From: Frigoribacterium sp. MEB024
GTDB taxonomy: Bacteria; Actinomycetota; Actinomycetes; Actinomycetales; Microbacteriaceae
Reading direction: 5' to 3'
NCBI RefSeq assembly: GCF_000878135.1
Contig: NZ_JXQZ01000028.1
Location: 1 to 64,000 of the forward strand
Length of the DNA stretch: 64,000 bases
Positions 36,195 through 46,025 of this stretch are shown piece after piece; the first letter of the stretch is position 1, and each line of letters opens with the position of its first letter. The notes below the pieces were generated by a model. That model saw only the letters and a program-made list of their open reading frames with translations. It searched no databases and was not told the DNA's origin. Both the position numbers and the translations under genes were made by a program.

Positions 36195-37229
36195 TCAGCC
36201 GTGGTGGGAGCTCTCGCGGGGTATCAGTCGGGGCGGCAGGATGCGTGACACGTGCTGGTGGGTCTGCGGGTTCTCGAGCTCGTCGCGAAGCAGGCGCATC
36301 GCCTGGACGCCCATCTCGACCCCTGGCTGTCCGACGGTCGTCAAGGGCATCGCCGTGCTCTGCGCGAAGTGGTTGTCGTCGTAGCCCGTGATCGAGACGT
36401 CGGCGGGTACTCGCACGCCACCGAGCAGAAGTGACTGCACGATCCCGGACGCCAGGGCGTCGGACGCGGCGACGATGCCGTCAGGCCTGGGTGGGGCACC
36501 CTGCGCGAGCAGGTCGTCACCGACGGCGAGGCCTGCGCGGACGGTGAGCGCCGTCGTCGGCAGGAGTCGAAGGGGGACCCGGGCCTCACGGGCGGCCGCG
36601 GAGGCGCCCTCGAACCGGTGTCTGACTGCCGTCAAGTCGAGCGGCCCCCCGACGAAGACGAGGTCTCGACGTCCTTGCTCGATGAGGTGTCGCGCCGCGA
36701 GTCGACCGCCGAGCACTTCGTCCACGACCACGCCACAACTCTCGTCGGCCTCGCCGGGCCAGTTGACGTAGACGACGCGCAGGCCCCGGCGACGCAGCCT
36801 GCGCGCCTCGTCCAACGGGCCGTCGAAGGGCGCGAGCACGATGCCTGCCGCCTGGGCGCGTTCGAAGAGGTGGAGGTAGCCCGTCTGTTTGTCGATGTCG
36901 ACGTCGGAGTTGCCCAGCAGGACGGCCTGGCCGCTGAGATCCGCCTCGCGTTCGACACCGCGGGCGATGTCGAGGAAGTACGAGTTGCCCAGGTCGACGG
37001 CGACGAAGCCGACCAGGGTGCCCCGTCCGGCCGCGAGGGTGCGAGCCGAGCTGTTCGGGACGAACCCGAGCGAGTCGATGGCGTCCTCGACGCGCCGCCG
37101 GGTGATCGGCTTGACCCTCGACGGGGAGTTGATCACGTTCGACACGGTGCCGAGAGACACACCCGCCAGCCGCGCGACGTCCGCCATGACCGGGGGGCGT
37201 CGCGACGACGGAGGGGACGAGGTGCTCAT
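36195..37229 (-). CDS. LacI family regulator of the rhamnoside importer
   Basis: 344 residues. The HTH is VMADVARLAGVSLGTVSNVINSPSRVKP with the hinge helix SSARTLAAGRGTLVG; the rest is a periplasmic-binding-protein-like sensor ending GMRAMRLL-type dimer helices. The ATG at 37229 is preferred to an upstream TTG. It is divergent from the ABC importer/GH78 operon, whose promoter holds a perfect LacI-type palindrome, so it is its probable repressor and may also autoregulate. Confidence 0.9.
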   Translation of the reverse strand: MSTSSPPSSRRPPVMADVARLAGVSLGTVSNVINSPSRVKPITRRRVEDAIDSLGFVPNSSARTLAAGRGTLVGFVAVDLGNSYFLDIARGVEREADLSGQAVLLGNSDVDIDKQTGYLHLFERAQAAGIVLAPFDGPLDEARRLRRRGLRVVYVNWPGEADESCGVVVDEVLGGRLAARHLIEQGRRDLVFVGGPLDLTAVRHRFEGASAAAREARVPLRLLPTTALTVRAGLAVGDDLLAQGAPPRPDGIVAASDALASGIVQSLLLGGVRVPADVSITGYDDNHFAQSTAMPLTTVGQPGVEMGVQAMRLLRDELENPQTHQHVSRILPPRLIPRESSHHG

Positions 37230-37270
37230 GGTGTCGTCGAGCTTAGCTCTCGGCTCGACGGAACTCGCGG

Positions 37271-37329
37271 TTGACAAGCGCGAACCTCTCGGTTGATTAT
37301 GAAGCGCTTCAACTATTTGAAGCGCTCAC
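37271..37329 (+). promoter_or_regulatory. Promoter and LacI operators of the rhamnoside importer
   Basis: TTGACA (37271-37276) and GATTAT (37295-37300) with 18-bp spacing. A perfect palindrome TGAAGCGCTTCA follows at 37300-37311, overlapping the -10 and the transcription start, and a related TGAAGCGCTCA lies at 37318-37328. This is a classical LacI-type repression layout. Confidence 0.75.
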
Positions 37330-37345
37330 CATTCAAGGAGGAATG

Positions 37346-38626
37346 ATGTCCCGCACCTCACGCCGTGCTGCCGCCTTCGCCGTCGCCAGCCTCACCATCG
37401 CTGGTCTCGCCGCATGTTCCGGTGGAGGATCGGGTCAGGCCGCCACCGAGTTCACCGTCCTCGGCAATGTCGAGAACGAGGTCGTCCCTGCAACGCTTCA
37501 GACTCTCGCCGAAGGCGCCTGCGCGGCGGAGAACGAGGCCATGCCGCTCAAGGTCGAGACCGTTCCGCAGACCAACCTGAACCAGCAGGTCCAGCTCCTC
37601 GCCGGACAGGGCGGACTGCCCGTCATGTACGCCGTCGACACGAACGAGCTCGTCCAGCAGCTCGACGACGCCGGCTTCGTCGCCCACTTCGACGAGCTCT
37701 TCGACGAGCTGGGCGTGGCCGACTCGATCGAGCCCGCCGCGCGGTCGACCGTCGAGTCGCTCTACGACGGTGAGTTCCTGGTACTGCCGACCGAGTACAA
37801 CATCGAGGGCATCTGGTACAACAAGGACCTGTTCACAGAGAACGGTGTGGGCGTCCCCGAGAGCTGGGACGACGTCGTCGCCGCGGCCGGCACCTTCCAG
37901 GACGCCGGTCTGACCCCCTTCGCCGCGAGTGGCGAGCAGGGCTGGCCGCTGACCCGCCTGGTCGGCAACCTCATCGAGCGCGAGCTCGGACCCGACGCCC
38001 TGCAGGCCGTCGCCGACGGCGACGCCGACCTCACCGACCCCGAATACGTCGCCGCTGCCCAACAGGTCGCCGACCTCGGTGCCTCCGGTTACTTCGGCGA
38101 GGGCGTCGGCTCGATCGACTACGACACGTCGATCAACCAGTTCCTCAACGGCAGCTCGCCCATGCTCTACATGGGTAGCTGGGTCCTGAGCAACTTCGCC
38201 GACGACACGGCGAACCAGATCGGCGAGGACTCCATCGGCTACCTCCCGTTCCCCGACGTCGACGGCGGCGACGGGGACAGCAGCCAGCTCGTGGCCAACG
38301 TCGGTCTGCCGTTCACCGTCAACCCGAGCGTGCTGAACGACGACAGCAAGGCGTGGATCGCCTGCATCGCCGAGAACTACGGTCAGGTGGCACTCGAGGA
38401 CAGCAGCCGGATCTCGGGTTTCACCGTCTCGGGCGACGCTGCGAGCAACGCGCTGACGACCGAGGTCCGTGACCGGATCGCGGCGACCGACACCACCATC
38501 CCGTGGTTCGAGGCGTACTTCAGCACGCAGGCGACGACCACCTCCCAGCAGAACGCGGCGCAGCTCGTCACCGGCGCCATCACGGCCGAGGAGTTCATGA
38601 CGCTCGTCCAGGGCGACCTGGGCTGA
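37346..38626 (+). CDS. Sugar ABC transporter substrate-binding lipoprotein
   Basis: 426 residues, family 1 solute-binding protein. Lipoprotein signal with the lipobox LAAC at about residue 24. Typical motifs are FTVLGNVENEVVP at the start of the mature domain, YALPTEYN-like VLPTEYNIEGIWYNKDLF and SSPMLYMGSWVL. It should capture an oligosaccharide, probably a rhamnoside given the GH78 enzyme in the operon. The second of two ATGs (37346) has the better spacing to AAGGAGG. Confidence 0.9.
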   Translation: MSRTSRRAAAFAVASLTIAGLAACSGGGSGQAATEFTVLGNVENEVVPATLQTLAEGACAAENEAMPLKVETVPQTNLNQQVQLLAGQGGLPVMYAVDTNELVQQLDDAGFVAHFDELFDELGVADSIEPAARSTVESLYDGEFLVLPTEYNIEGIWYNKDLFTENGVGVPESWDDVVAAAGTFQDAGLTPFAASGEQGWPLTRLVGNLIERELGPDALQAVADGDADLTDPEYVAAAQQVADLGASGYFGEGVGSIDYDTSINQFLNGSSPMLYMGSWVLSNFADDTANQIGEDSIGYLPFPDVDGGDGDSSQLVANVGLPFTVNPSVLNDDSKAWIACIAENYGQVALEDSSRISGFTVSGDAASNALTTEVRDRIAATDTTIPWFEAYFSTQATTTSQQNAAQLVTGAITAEEFMTLVQGDLG

Positions 38627-38710
38627 CGTCCCGACGGGACGGGGGCGCGTCGGCCGCGTCCCCGTCCCGTCGCGCCCGACCCGATCCGCCCCTCGTCCCG
38701 AAGGCCACTC

Positions 38711-39595
38711 ATGAATCCCCTGCTCGGCGACCGGCGCGCGACCCTGATCCTCATCGGTCCCGCCCTGCTCATCTATTCCGTCGTCATGCTCGTCCCGATC
38801 GTCGCCTCGTTCGGTTACACCTTCACCACCGGCAACGCCATCACGGGGTTCACGTTCTCCGGGTTCGACAACTACGTCCGGCTCGTCTCCGACGCGCGCG
38901 TCCGAGACGCCCTGCTCGTGACGATCCGGTACGCCGTGCTGATGACCGTGTTGCAGGTCGGCTTCGGCTACCTGCTGTCGCTGCTCTACGTCTTCGTGCT
39001 GCGGAGATGGTCGAGCGCCGTCCGCACGCTGGTCTTCTTCCCCGTCGTCCTGCCAACCGTCGCCGTCGCGCTGCTCTTCCAGCAGATGTTCGCGATCGCC
39101 CCTCAGAACGGTCTCGTCAACACCGCCCTCGAAGCGGTCGGGCTGTCATCGGTCGACTGGTTCGGGGACGGAGGGACGGCCTTCCTCGTCATCATCGTCA
39201 TGGACGTCTGGCGGTCGATGGGGTTCTACGGCGTCCTCCTCTACGCCGGTCTGCTCGACATCCCGGAAGAGGTCTTCGAGTCGGCCCGCATCGACGGCGC
39301 GTCCGGCTTCGGCCTGGTCCGTCGGATCGTCCTGCCCCTCTCGCTGCCCGTGCTCGTCTCGTCGTTGATCTTCTCCGCCAACGGCACCTTGAAGGTCTTC
39401 GACAGCATCCTCGCCCTCACCAACGGCGGCCCGGGCACGTCGACCAGCCCCCTGACGATCTACATGTTCGACACGTCGTTCCGTTTCGGCCAGTACGGCT
39501 ACGGCAGCACCGTCGCGTTCCTGCTCACGATCGTGTCGCTGCTGGTGACCGTCTTCATCTTCCGCGCCAATCGACGCGACCTCACGAAGGACTGA
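38711..39595 (+). CDS. Sugar ABC transporter permease (MalF type)
   Basis: 294 residues, six predicted transmembrane helices. The EAA loop that contacts the ATPase is EVFESARIDGASGFGLVRRIVLPLSLPVL. It pairs with the next permease; no ATPase is encoded in this operon, so a shared MsiK-type ATPase elsewhere is likely. Three bases separate it from the next gene. Confidence 0.92.
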   Translation: MNPLLGDRRATLILIGPALLIYSVVMLVPIVASFGYTFTTGNAITGFTFSGFDNYVRLVSDARVRDALLVTIRYAVLMTVLQVGFGYLLSLLYVFVLRRWSSAVRTLVFFPVVLPTVAVALLFQQMFAIAPQNGLVNTALEAVGLSSVDWFGDGGTAFLVIIVMDVWRSMGFYGVLLYAGLLDIPEEVFESARIDGASGFGLVRRIVLPLSLPVLVSSLIFSANGTLKVFDSILALTNGGPGTSTSPLTIYMFDTSFRFGQYGYGSTVAFLLTIVSLLVTVFIFRANRRDLTKD

Positions 39596-39598
39596 CCG

Positions 39599-40504
39599 AT
39601 GACCTCAGTCGACACCTCCCTCCCTCCCGCGGCCACGCCCCTCCGTCGTCCCGCACCGCGTCGGCGTCGGGCCCCGCGACGACGCCTCGGGCAGGTCGTC
39701 AGCGGCGTGCTCGTGGCGTTCCTCCTCGTCATCGTCCTGGGGCCGCTCGTCTGGATGCTGCTCGGCTCGTTCAAGACGCAGACCGAGTTCCTCGAACAGC
39801 CCGTCTGGGCCCTGCCCCGGCAATGGAATCTCGACAACTACGTTTTCGCCTGGACTCAGGGCAACTTCGCGCAGTACGCGCTCAACTCCGTCCTGACGGT
39901 CTTCCCGTCGTTGCTGCTCGTGCTGCTCTTCGGCTCGATGGCCGGCTTCGCCCTCGAGGTCCTCGTGTGGAAGGGACGCGGGGCGATCCTCATCACGTTC
40001 CTCGCCGGCATCATGGTGCCGACCCAGATGATCCTGTTGCCGCTGTTCGCGGCGTACTTTCGTCTCGGCCTCACCGGCACACTGTGGCCGCTGCTCATCA
40101 CGTACACCGCGACGAGCCTGCCTCTGGCGGTCTTCCTCATGGCGACGTTCTTCCGCGCCGTCCCCCGCGAGATCTTCGAGGCAGCGACCCTCGACGGCGC
40201 CGGACTCATCCGGTCGTTCTTCCTCGTCGGGCTGCCCATGGTGCGGAATGCGCTCTTCACCGTCGGGCTGGTGCAGTTCTTCATGCTCTGGAACGACCTT
40301 CTGATCGCGCTGACCTTCACCAATTCGGGTTCGCTCCGCACGCTGCAGGTCGGCCTGCTGAACTTCACGGGCCAGTTCGGATCGGTGCAGTACGGACCGC
40401 TCTTCGCAGCCATCTGCCTCAACGTCGGGGCGATCCTCGTGATCTACCTGTTCCTCAACAAGCAAGTGCAGACGGGTCTGACCGCAGGGGCGGTCAAGGG
40501 ATGA
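39599..40504 (+). CDS. Sugar ABC transporter permease (MalG type)
   Basis: 301 residues. An Arg/Pro-rich cytoplasmic N-terminus (about 1-35) precedes six helices; the EAA loop is EIFEAATLDGAGLIRSFFLVGLPMV. Partner of the preceding permease in importing a carbohydrate. Its stop codon overlaps the rhamnosidase ATG (ATGA), showing coupled translation. Confidence 0.92.
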   Translation: MTSVDTSLPPAATPLRRPAPRRRRAPRRRLGQVVSGVLVAFLLVIVLGPLVWMLLGSFKTQTEFLEQPVWALPRQWNLDNYVFAWTQGNFAQYALNSVLTVFPSLLLVLLFGSMAGFALEVLVWKGRGAILITFLAGIMVPTQMILLPLFAAYFRLGLTGTLWPLLITYTATSLPLAVFLMATFFRAVPREIFEAATLDGAGLIRSFFLVGLPMVRNALFTVGLVQFFMLWNDLLIALTFTNSGSLRTLQVGLLNFTGQFGSVQYGPLFAAICLNVGAILVIYLFLNKQVQTGLTAGAVKG

Positions 40505-43098
40505 CGATGAGCACGACGGTCATCGACCTCCGCGTCGAGCACACTCGTGAGGCCCTGGGTCTCGGCACTCCGCGTCCCCGTCTGAGCTGGCAGCTCGACG
40601 GGCCGACCGGCTGGCGACAGGAGTCCGTCGAGATCGCCCTCGAGTCCGGTGCGCGACGAGTGGCCACGGCCGTCATCTCGACGCGCGATCAGGTGCTCGT
40701 GCCCTGGCCCTTCGCCGACCTCGCATCGAGGCAGCGTGTCCAGGTGCGCGTCCGGGTCTCGGGCGCCGATGGCTCGGTGTCGCCGTGGAGCGCCTCGACG
40801 GCCCTCGAGGCCGGCCTCCTGGCACCGTCCGACTGGCAGGCCCGGCCGGTGGGCGGCTCGTGGGACGAGGAGGCGGGTACCGACCGGCGGCCCGCCCGGG
40901 TCCGGCGCTCGTTCGAGCTCGACGGCGATGTCGTCTCGGCCCGGCTCTACGCCACGGCCCACGGTGTGTTCGAGGCCGAACTGAACGGCACACGGGTCGG
41001 CTCGGACGAACTCTCGCCGGGATGGACCTCCTACGGCAGCCGCCTGCGGTACCGCACCCACGACGTCACCGACCTCCTGGTCGCCGGCGAGAACGTCCTC
41101 GGGGCGTGGCTCGGCGACGGCTGGTACCGGGGACGACTCGGCTTCAACGGCGGGTACCACGACCTCTACGGGACCGATCTCGCGTTCCTGGCCCAGCTCG
41201 AGGTCGAACTCGCCGACGGAAGGCGCGTGGTCGTCGCGACGGACGACCGGTGGGAGGCGCAAGCGAGTCCGATCTCGTTCAGTGGGCTCTACGACGGTGA
41301 GCGCCACGACCTCCGCCTCGACGATGACGCATGGTCCTCCGTCGGGGGCGACGGCCGGGGATGGACCCCTGTGACCGTGGGGGAGCGCGACCCCCGGACT
41401 CTCGTCGCGCCCGAGCAGCCCCCGGTGCGCTGCACCGACGAGCTGACCCCCGTGGCGCACCGGATCACCCCCCGGGGCACCGTCGTGCTCGACTTCGGGC
41501 AGAACCTCGTCGGTCGACTCCGCATCACGGTCGACGGCGAGGCGGGTCGGGTCGTGACCCTGCGTCACGCCGAGGTGCTGCAGGACGGGGAGCTCTACCG
41601 ACGCACCCTGCGGCTGGCCGCCGCCGAGGACGTCGTCACGCTGCGCGGTGACGGGCCGGTCACCTGGGAGCCCCGCTTCACCGTCCACGGCTTCCGATAC
41701 GCCGAGATCGAGGGCTGGCCGGGTGAGTTCGATCCGACCGCGGTGGTCGCCCGCGTGCTGCACACCGACATGGAGCGCACGGGCTGGTTCTCGTGTTCCG
41801 ACCCCGGTCTCGAACGTCTCCACGAGAACGTGCTCTGGAGCACCCGGGGCAACTTCGTCGACATCCCGACGGACTGTCCCCAGCGGGACGAACGACTCGG
41901 CTGGACGGGTGACATCCAGGTCTTCGCGCCCACCGCCTCCTTCCTGTACGACTGCTCGGGCATGCTCGGCTCCTGGCTGCAGGACCTCGCCGTCGACCAG
42001 CTTCCCGACGGCACGGTGCCCTGGTTCGTGCCGCGCATCCCCGGCGGCCCCTCGTGGGAGCCGATCGAGCCGGGGGCCGTCTGGGGTGACGCCGCGGTGC
42101 TGACGCCCTGGACCCTCTACGAGCGCTTCGGCGACGCGGGGGTACTGGCTCGCCAGTGGGACTCCGCCAAGGCCTGGGTCGACCTGATCGTCTCGAGGGC
42201 CGGTGAGGACCGGATCTGGGACGAGGGCTTCCAACTCGGCGACTGGCTCGACCCCGCTGCGCCTCCGGACGACCCGGCCGACGCGCTGACCGACCGCCAC
42301 CTGGTCGCGACGGCCTATCTCTACTGGTCGACCCGGCACCTCGCGATGACCGCACGGGTCCTCGGGAGGACCGCCGACGCGACCCACTACGACACCGTCG
42401 CCGACGAGGTGCGGGTCGCGTTCGTCGGTCGCTACACCGACGGCCGGGGTCGCACGACGAGCGATGCGCAGACCGCCCTCGGCCTCGCCCTCGAGTTCGG
42501 GCTCGTCCGAGGAGACGATGCCCGGACGGCCGGCGACCGTCTCGCCGAGCTCGTCACCGCCGCCGGCAACCGCATCGCCACGGGTTTCGCGGGGACACCC
42601 GTCGTGGCTCCGGCCTTGACCGGGGCGGGGCACGTGGACCGGGCCTACGACCTGGTGCTCGAGCGCTCGTGCCCCTCGTGGCTGTACACGGTGGACATGG
42701 GTGGCACGACGATCTGGGAGCGCTGGGACAGCATGCTGCCCGACGGAACGGTCAATCCCGGAGAGATGACGAGCTTCAACCATTACGCGCTCGGTGCCGT
42801 GGCCGACTGGATGCACGCGACCGTCGCAGGCCTCGCGCCCGCGGCGCCCGGGTGGCGACGCGTGAGGTTCGCTCCACGCCCGGGCGGGGGGCTCACGCAC
42901 GCGTCCGGCCGACACCTCTCGCCGTACGGCGAGGTCTCGGCGGCCTGGCGACTGGCGGGCGAGGCGTTCCACCTGACGGTGACGCTGCCCGTGGGGACCA
43001 CCGGGGAGGTCTCGTTGCCGGACGGGACCGTTCTCGAGGTCGGGCACGGGCGTCACGAGCTGACCTGCCCGGTCGCCGAGGAGGTCGGCACGGCCTGA
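40501..43098 (+). CDS. GH78 alpha-L-rhamnosidase
   Basis: 865 residues. N-terminal carbohydrate-binding and Bac_rhamnosid_N domains (contains GRLSW-like PRLSWQLDGPTG and AELNGTRVGSDELSPGWTSY); central (alpha/alpha)6 catalytic domain with FVDIPTDCPQRDERLGWTGD, carrying the acidic residues that define GH78, and YTVDMGGTTIWERWDSM. No signal peptide, so it acts in the cytoplasm on imported rhamnosides, releasing L-rhamnose for the neighbouring pathway. ATG 40501 overlaps the permease stop. Confidence 0.95.
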   Translation: MTMSTTVIDLRVEHTREALGLGTPRPRLSWQLDGPTGWRQESVEIALESGARRVATAVISTRDQVLVPWPFADLASRQRVQVRVRVSGADGSVSPWSASTALEAGLLAPSDWQARPVGGSWDEEAGTDRRPARVRRSFELDGDVVSARLYATAHGVFEAELNGTRVGSDELSPGWTSYGSRLRYRTHDVTDLLVAGENVLGAWLGDGWYRGRLGFNGGYHDLYGTDLAFLAQLEVELADGRRVVVATDDRWEAQASPISFSGLYDGERHDLRLDDDAWSSVGGDGRGWTPVTVGERDPRTLVAPEQPPVRCTDELTPVAHRITPRGTVVLDFGQNLVGRLRITVDGEAGRVVTLRHAEVLQDGELYRRTLRLAAAEDVVTLRGDGPVTWEPRFTVHGFRYAEIEGWPGEFDPTAVVARVLHTDMERTGWFSCSDPGLERLHENVLWSTRGNFVDIPTDCPQRDERLGWTGDIQVFAPTASFLYDCSGMLGSWLQDLAVDQLPDGTVPWFVPRIPGGPSWEPIEPGAVWGDAAVLTPWTLYERFGDAGVLARQWDSAKAWVDLIVSRAGEDRIWDEGFQLGDWLDPAAPPDDPADALTDRHLVATAYLYWSTRHLAMTARVLGRTADATHYDTVADEVRVAFVGRYTDGRGRTTSDAQTALGLALEFGLVRGDDARTAGDRLAELVTAAGNRIATGFAGTPVVAPALTGAGHVDRAYDLVLERSCPSWLYTVDMGGTTIWERWDSMLPDGTVNPGEMTSFNHYALGAVADWMHATVAGLAPAAPGWRRVRFAPRPGGGLTHASGRHLSPYGEVSAAWRLAGEAFHLTVTLPVGTTGEVSLPDGTVLEVGHGRHELTCPVAEEVGTA

Positions 43099-43127
43099 CC
43101 CGTCGAGGTCGAGGTCGGGCCCCGCCG

Positions 43128-44156
43128 TCAGGACGTCGGCGGGGACCCGGGCACGGTGCTCGCCCGGACCACCAGCTCGGGCGCGAAGACGACGCGGCGT
43201 GGTTCGCGGGTCGGGTCGTCGATCTCGTCCTGGAGGATGTCCATGGCGGTCCGACCGATGAGGGTGCTGGGTTGGCGGATGGAGCTCAGGGGCACGACGG
43301 CGGCCCGGGCGAAGTCGATGTCGTCGTAACCGATCAGTGCCACGTCGCCGGGCACCCGGAGGTCGCCGAGCATCACGAGTGACTGCAGGACGCCCATCGC
43401 CACGAGGTCGTTCGCGGCGAAGATGCCGTCCGGGCGTTCCGTCCTGGGCCTCGCCATCAGCTCGGCGGCTGCGGCCCGCCCGTGTTCGACGGTGAGGCCG
43501 GGCACCTCGACGACCTCGAGGGTGACCTCGGCATCCGCCGACCGCGCGGCCGCCCGGGCGCCGTCGAGGCGGTCCGCGACCTGTTGCAGGCCGAGGGGCC
43601 CACCCACGAACGCGAGACGCCGTCTTCCGATCTCGACGAGGTGCTCGACGGCGAGGTGTCCCCCTCGCACGTCGTCCACCGAGACGGAGGAGAACGGGGT
43701 CAGCCCTGCCTGCCGGTCGACGAGGACGGCGGGCGTGCCGCGCCGACGCAACCTCGCGAGGCGTTCGGTCACGTCGCCCACGGGAGAGATGAGGATGCCG
43801 AGCACGCGGTTCTGCTCGAACAGGTCGAGGTAATGCGCCTCGCGCTGTCCTTGCTGGTCGCTGTTGCCGAGCAGTACGACCCGACCGGCCTGTTCGGCAG
43901 CGGTCTCGGCGCCCCGTGCCAGGTCGCTGAAGAACGGGTTGCTGCCGTCGAGGATGATCAGCCCGACGGCGCGGCTGGCGCCGGCTCTCAGCTGGCGGGC
44001 GGCGTCGTTGCGGACGAAACCGAGCTGGTCGATGGCCGCGTGCACCCGGTCGACGGTGGCCGGGCTCACCTTGGCCGGGTGGTTCAGCACGTTCGACACG
44101 GTCCCGACCGAGACCCCCGCCGTCGTCGCGACGTCGCGGATGCTGACCGACTCCAC
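43128..44156 (-). CDS. LacI family regulator of the rhamnose operon
   Basis: 342 residues: HTH VSIRDVATTAGVSVGTVSNVLNHPAKVSP, then a sugar-sensing domain (VGLIILDGSNPFFSDLARG). The GTG at 44156 is chosen because AGGAGG lies five bases upstream; both bits of sequence belong to one copy of the dispersed 16-bp motif (44154-44168). Divergent from the ten-gene rhamnose operon, with an operator over that promoter. Convergent with the rhamnosidase gene. Confidence 0.9.
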   Translation of the reverse strand: MESVSIRDVATTAGVSVGTVSNVLNHPAKVSPATVDRVHAAIDQLGFVRNDAARQLRAGASRAVGLIILDGSNPFFSDLARGAETAAEQAGRVVLLGNSDQQGQREAHYLDLFEQNRVLGILISPVGDVTERLARLRRRGTPAVLVDRQAGLTPFSSVSVDDVRGGHLAVEHLVEIGRRRLAFVGGPLGLQQVADRLDGARAAARSADAEVTLEVVEVPGLTVEHGRAAAAELMARPRTERPDGIFAANDLVAMGVLQSLVMLGDLRVPGDVALIGYDDIDFARAAVVPLSSIRQPSTLIGRTAMDILQDEIDDPTREPRRVVFAPELVVRASTVPGSPPTS

Positions 44157-44316
44157 CCGCGCCTCCTGATCGTGGCCGTTCGCGCCGGCCGACGGCCGGG
44201 GGGTCGACACCGGGCCGACCGGGCCGAGTCTAGGCGGCGGCGCCGTCGGGGCGGGCGGTGCCGCCGCGTCGGGGCAGCGCCGTCGGGGTGCGACGCGCCC
44301 GTGACGGAACTGGTGC

Positions 44317-44373
44317 TTGACGCCGTCCGGCCCTGCCCTTAGTGTCGTCCCCGACCCACTTTGAAACGATTCA
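44317..44373 (+). promoter_or_regulatory. Promoter and LacI operator of the rhamnose operon
   Basis: TTGACG (44317-44322), 17-bp spacing, TAGTGT (44340-44345). TGAAACGATTCA at 44362-44373 is a LacI-type near-palindrome (pairs as TGAAWCGWTTCA) about ten bases after the expected transcription start. Confidence 0.7.
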
Positions 44374-44396
44374 TTTCTCGATGAGGAGAACGATCG

Positions 44397-46025
44397 ATGA
44401 CGATCGACCCGACGCCCCCCGGCTTCTCGCCGACGGCTCCCGTCCTCGAACTGCGCGGGGCACGGAAGACCTTCGGTGCCGTGGTCGCCCTGGCCAGCGG
44501 TAGCGTGCAGCTCCGGGCCGGCGAGATCAACGCGCTGGTCGGCGAGAACGGCGCGGGCAAGTCGACGATGGTCAAGATCCTCGCCGGCGTGCACCAGCCC
44601 GACAGTGGTGACTTCCTCTTCGACGGGCACCCGATCGTGTTCCGCAGCCCGGCCGAGAGCAAGGCTGCGGGCGTCAGCGTCATCTACCAGGAGCCCACGC
44701 TCTTCCCCGACCTGACCGTGGCCGAGAACATCTTCGTCGGGCGCCAGCCCACCTCGCGCTTCGGGTTCATCGACCGGGCCGCCATGCGTGCCGACGCCCG
44801 CGCCCTGTTCGAGCGTCTCGGCGTGCCGATCGACCCCGACCGCGTCGCCGAGGGCCTCTCGATCGCCGACCAGCAGATCATCGAGATCGCCAAGGCCATC
44901 TCGCTCGACGCCAAGGTGCTGATCATGGACGAGCCGACGGCCGCTCTGAGCGGGGTCGAGGTCGAGCGGTTGTTCGGCGTCGCCCGGGCACTGCGCGACC
45001 GCGGCAGCGCGATCCTGTTCATCTCCCACCGCTTCGACGAGGTCTTCGGCCTGAGCGACCGCATCACGGTCATGCGCGACGGCGCCTTCATCTCGGAGCA
45101 CGCCACCGGCGATGTCACGACCGCCGAGATCGTCCGCGCGATGGTCGGGCGCGACGTCGACCAGCTCTTCCCCAAGCAGGATGCGCGGGTCGGCGACACC
45201 GTCGTCAGCGTCGACGGTCTGACGCGGCAGGGCGTCTTCCACGACGTCTCGTTCGAGGTGCGGGCAGGCGAGATCGTCGGCCTGGCCGGGCTCGTCGGCG
45301 CGGGCCGGACCGAGGTCGCCCGGGCCGTGTTCGGCATCGACCGCTACGACGCGGGCAGCGTGACGATCGCAGGGCGTCCGCTGCCGAAGCGCGACCCGAT
45401 GGCGTCGATCACGGCCGGGATCGGTTTCGTGCCCGAGGACCGCCGCAAGCAGGGGCTCGTGATGGACATGTCGGTCAGCCGCAACACGACCCTCACCCTG
45501 CGCAAGACCCTCAGCCGGTTCGGCCTCGTCAGTGCCCGCCGCGAGCGCGAGGCGGCGGCCGACTGGTCGTCACGCCTCCAGGTGAAGACCGGCAGCCGAG
45601 AGTTGCCCGTGTCGACCCTGTCGGGCGGCAACCAGCAGAAGGTCGTGCTGGCCAAATGGCTGGCGACCGATCCCACCTTCCTGATCGTCGACGAGCCGAC
45701 CCGCGGCATCGACGTCGGCACGAAGAGCGAGGTGCACCGGCTCATCAGCGACCTCGCCGGGCGTGGCATCGCCGTGTTGATGATCTCGTCCGAGCTGCCC
45801 GAGGTGCTCGGCATGGCCGATCGCGTGCTCGTCATGCACGAGGGCCGCCTCACCGCGACGCTCGACCGGGCGGAGGCCACCGCCGAGCGCGTGATGCACG
45901 CGGCCACCGGTTCGGGTGCGACCGACCTGACCGAGCACGCCCCGACCGGCACCGCCGACCCGACCGGCACCGCCATCCCGACCGGCACCGCCACCCCGAC
46001 CCCGACCACGGAGGCTGCCCGATGA
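44397..46025 (+). CDS. rhaT: Rhamnose ABC transporter ATP-binding protein (RbsA type)
   Basis: 542 residues with two ABC modules. First: Walker A GENGAGKST at about residue 47 and MDEPTAALSG; second, degenerate Walker A GLVGAGRTEVAR and signature LSGGNQQKVVLAKWL with VDEPTRGIDVG. It energizes import by the two following permeases. The C-terminal 30 residues are a Pro/Thr repeat (PTGTADPTGTAIPTGTA), encoded by an 18-bp DNA repeat. GAGGAG lies eight bases before the ATG. Confidence 0.93.
   Translation: MTIDPTPPGFSPTAPVLELRGARKTFGAVVALASGSVQLRAGEINALVGENGAGKSTMVKILAGVHQPDSGDFLFDGHPIVFRSPAESKAAGVSVIYQEPTLFPDLTVAENIFVGRQPTSRFGFIDRAAMRADARALFERLGVPIDPDRVAEGLSIADQQIIEIAKAISLDAKVLIMDEPTAALSGVEVERLFGVARALRDRGSAILFISHRFDEVFGLSDRITVMRDGAFISEHATGDVTTAEIVRAMVGRDVDQLFPKQDARVGDTVVSVDGLTRQGVFHDVSFEVRAGEIVGLAGLVGAGRTEVARAVFGIDRYDAGSVTIAGRPLPKRDPMASITAGIGFVPEDRRKQGLVMDMSVSRNTTLTLRKTLSRFGLVSARREREAAADWSSRLQVKTGSRELPVSTLSGGNQQKVVLAKWLATDPTFLIVDEPTRGIDVGTKSEVHRLISDLAGRGIAVLMISSELPEVLGMADRVLVMHEGRLTATLDRAEATAERVMHAATGSGATDLTEHAPTGTADPTGTAIPTGTATPTPTTEAAR

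Noticed and set aside
38503-40500. A 1,500-residue version of the rhamnosidase
   Set aside because: The extra part is a shadow of the binding protein and permease genes; the real start is the ATG at 40501 overlapping the permease stop.
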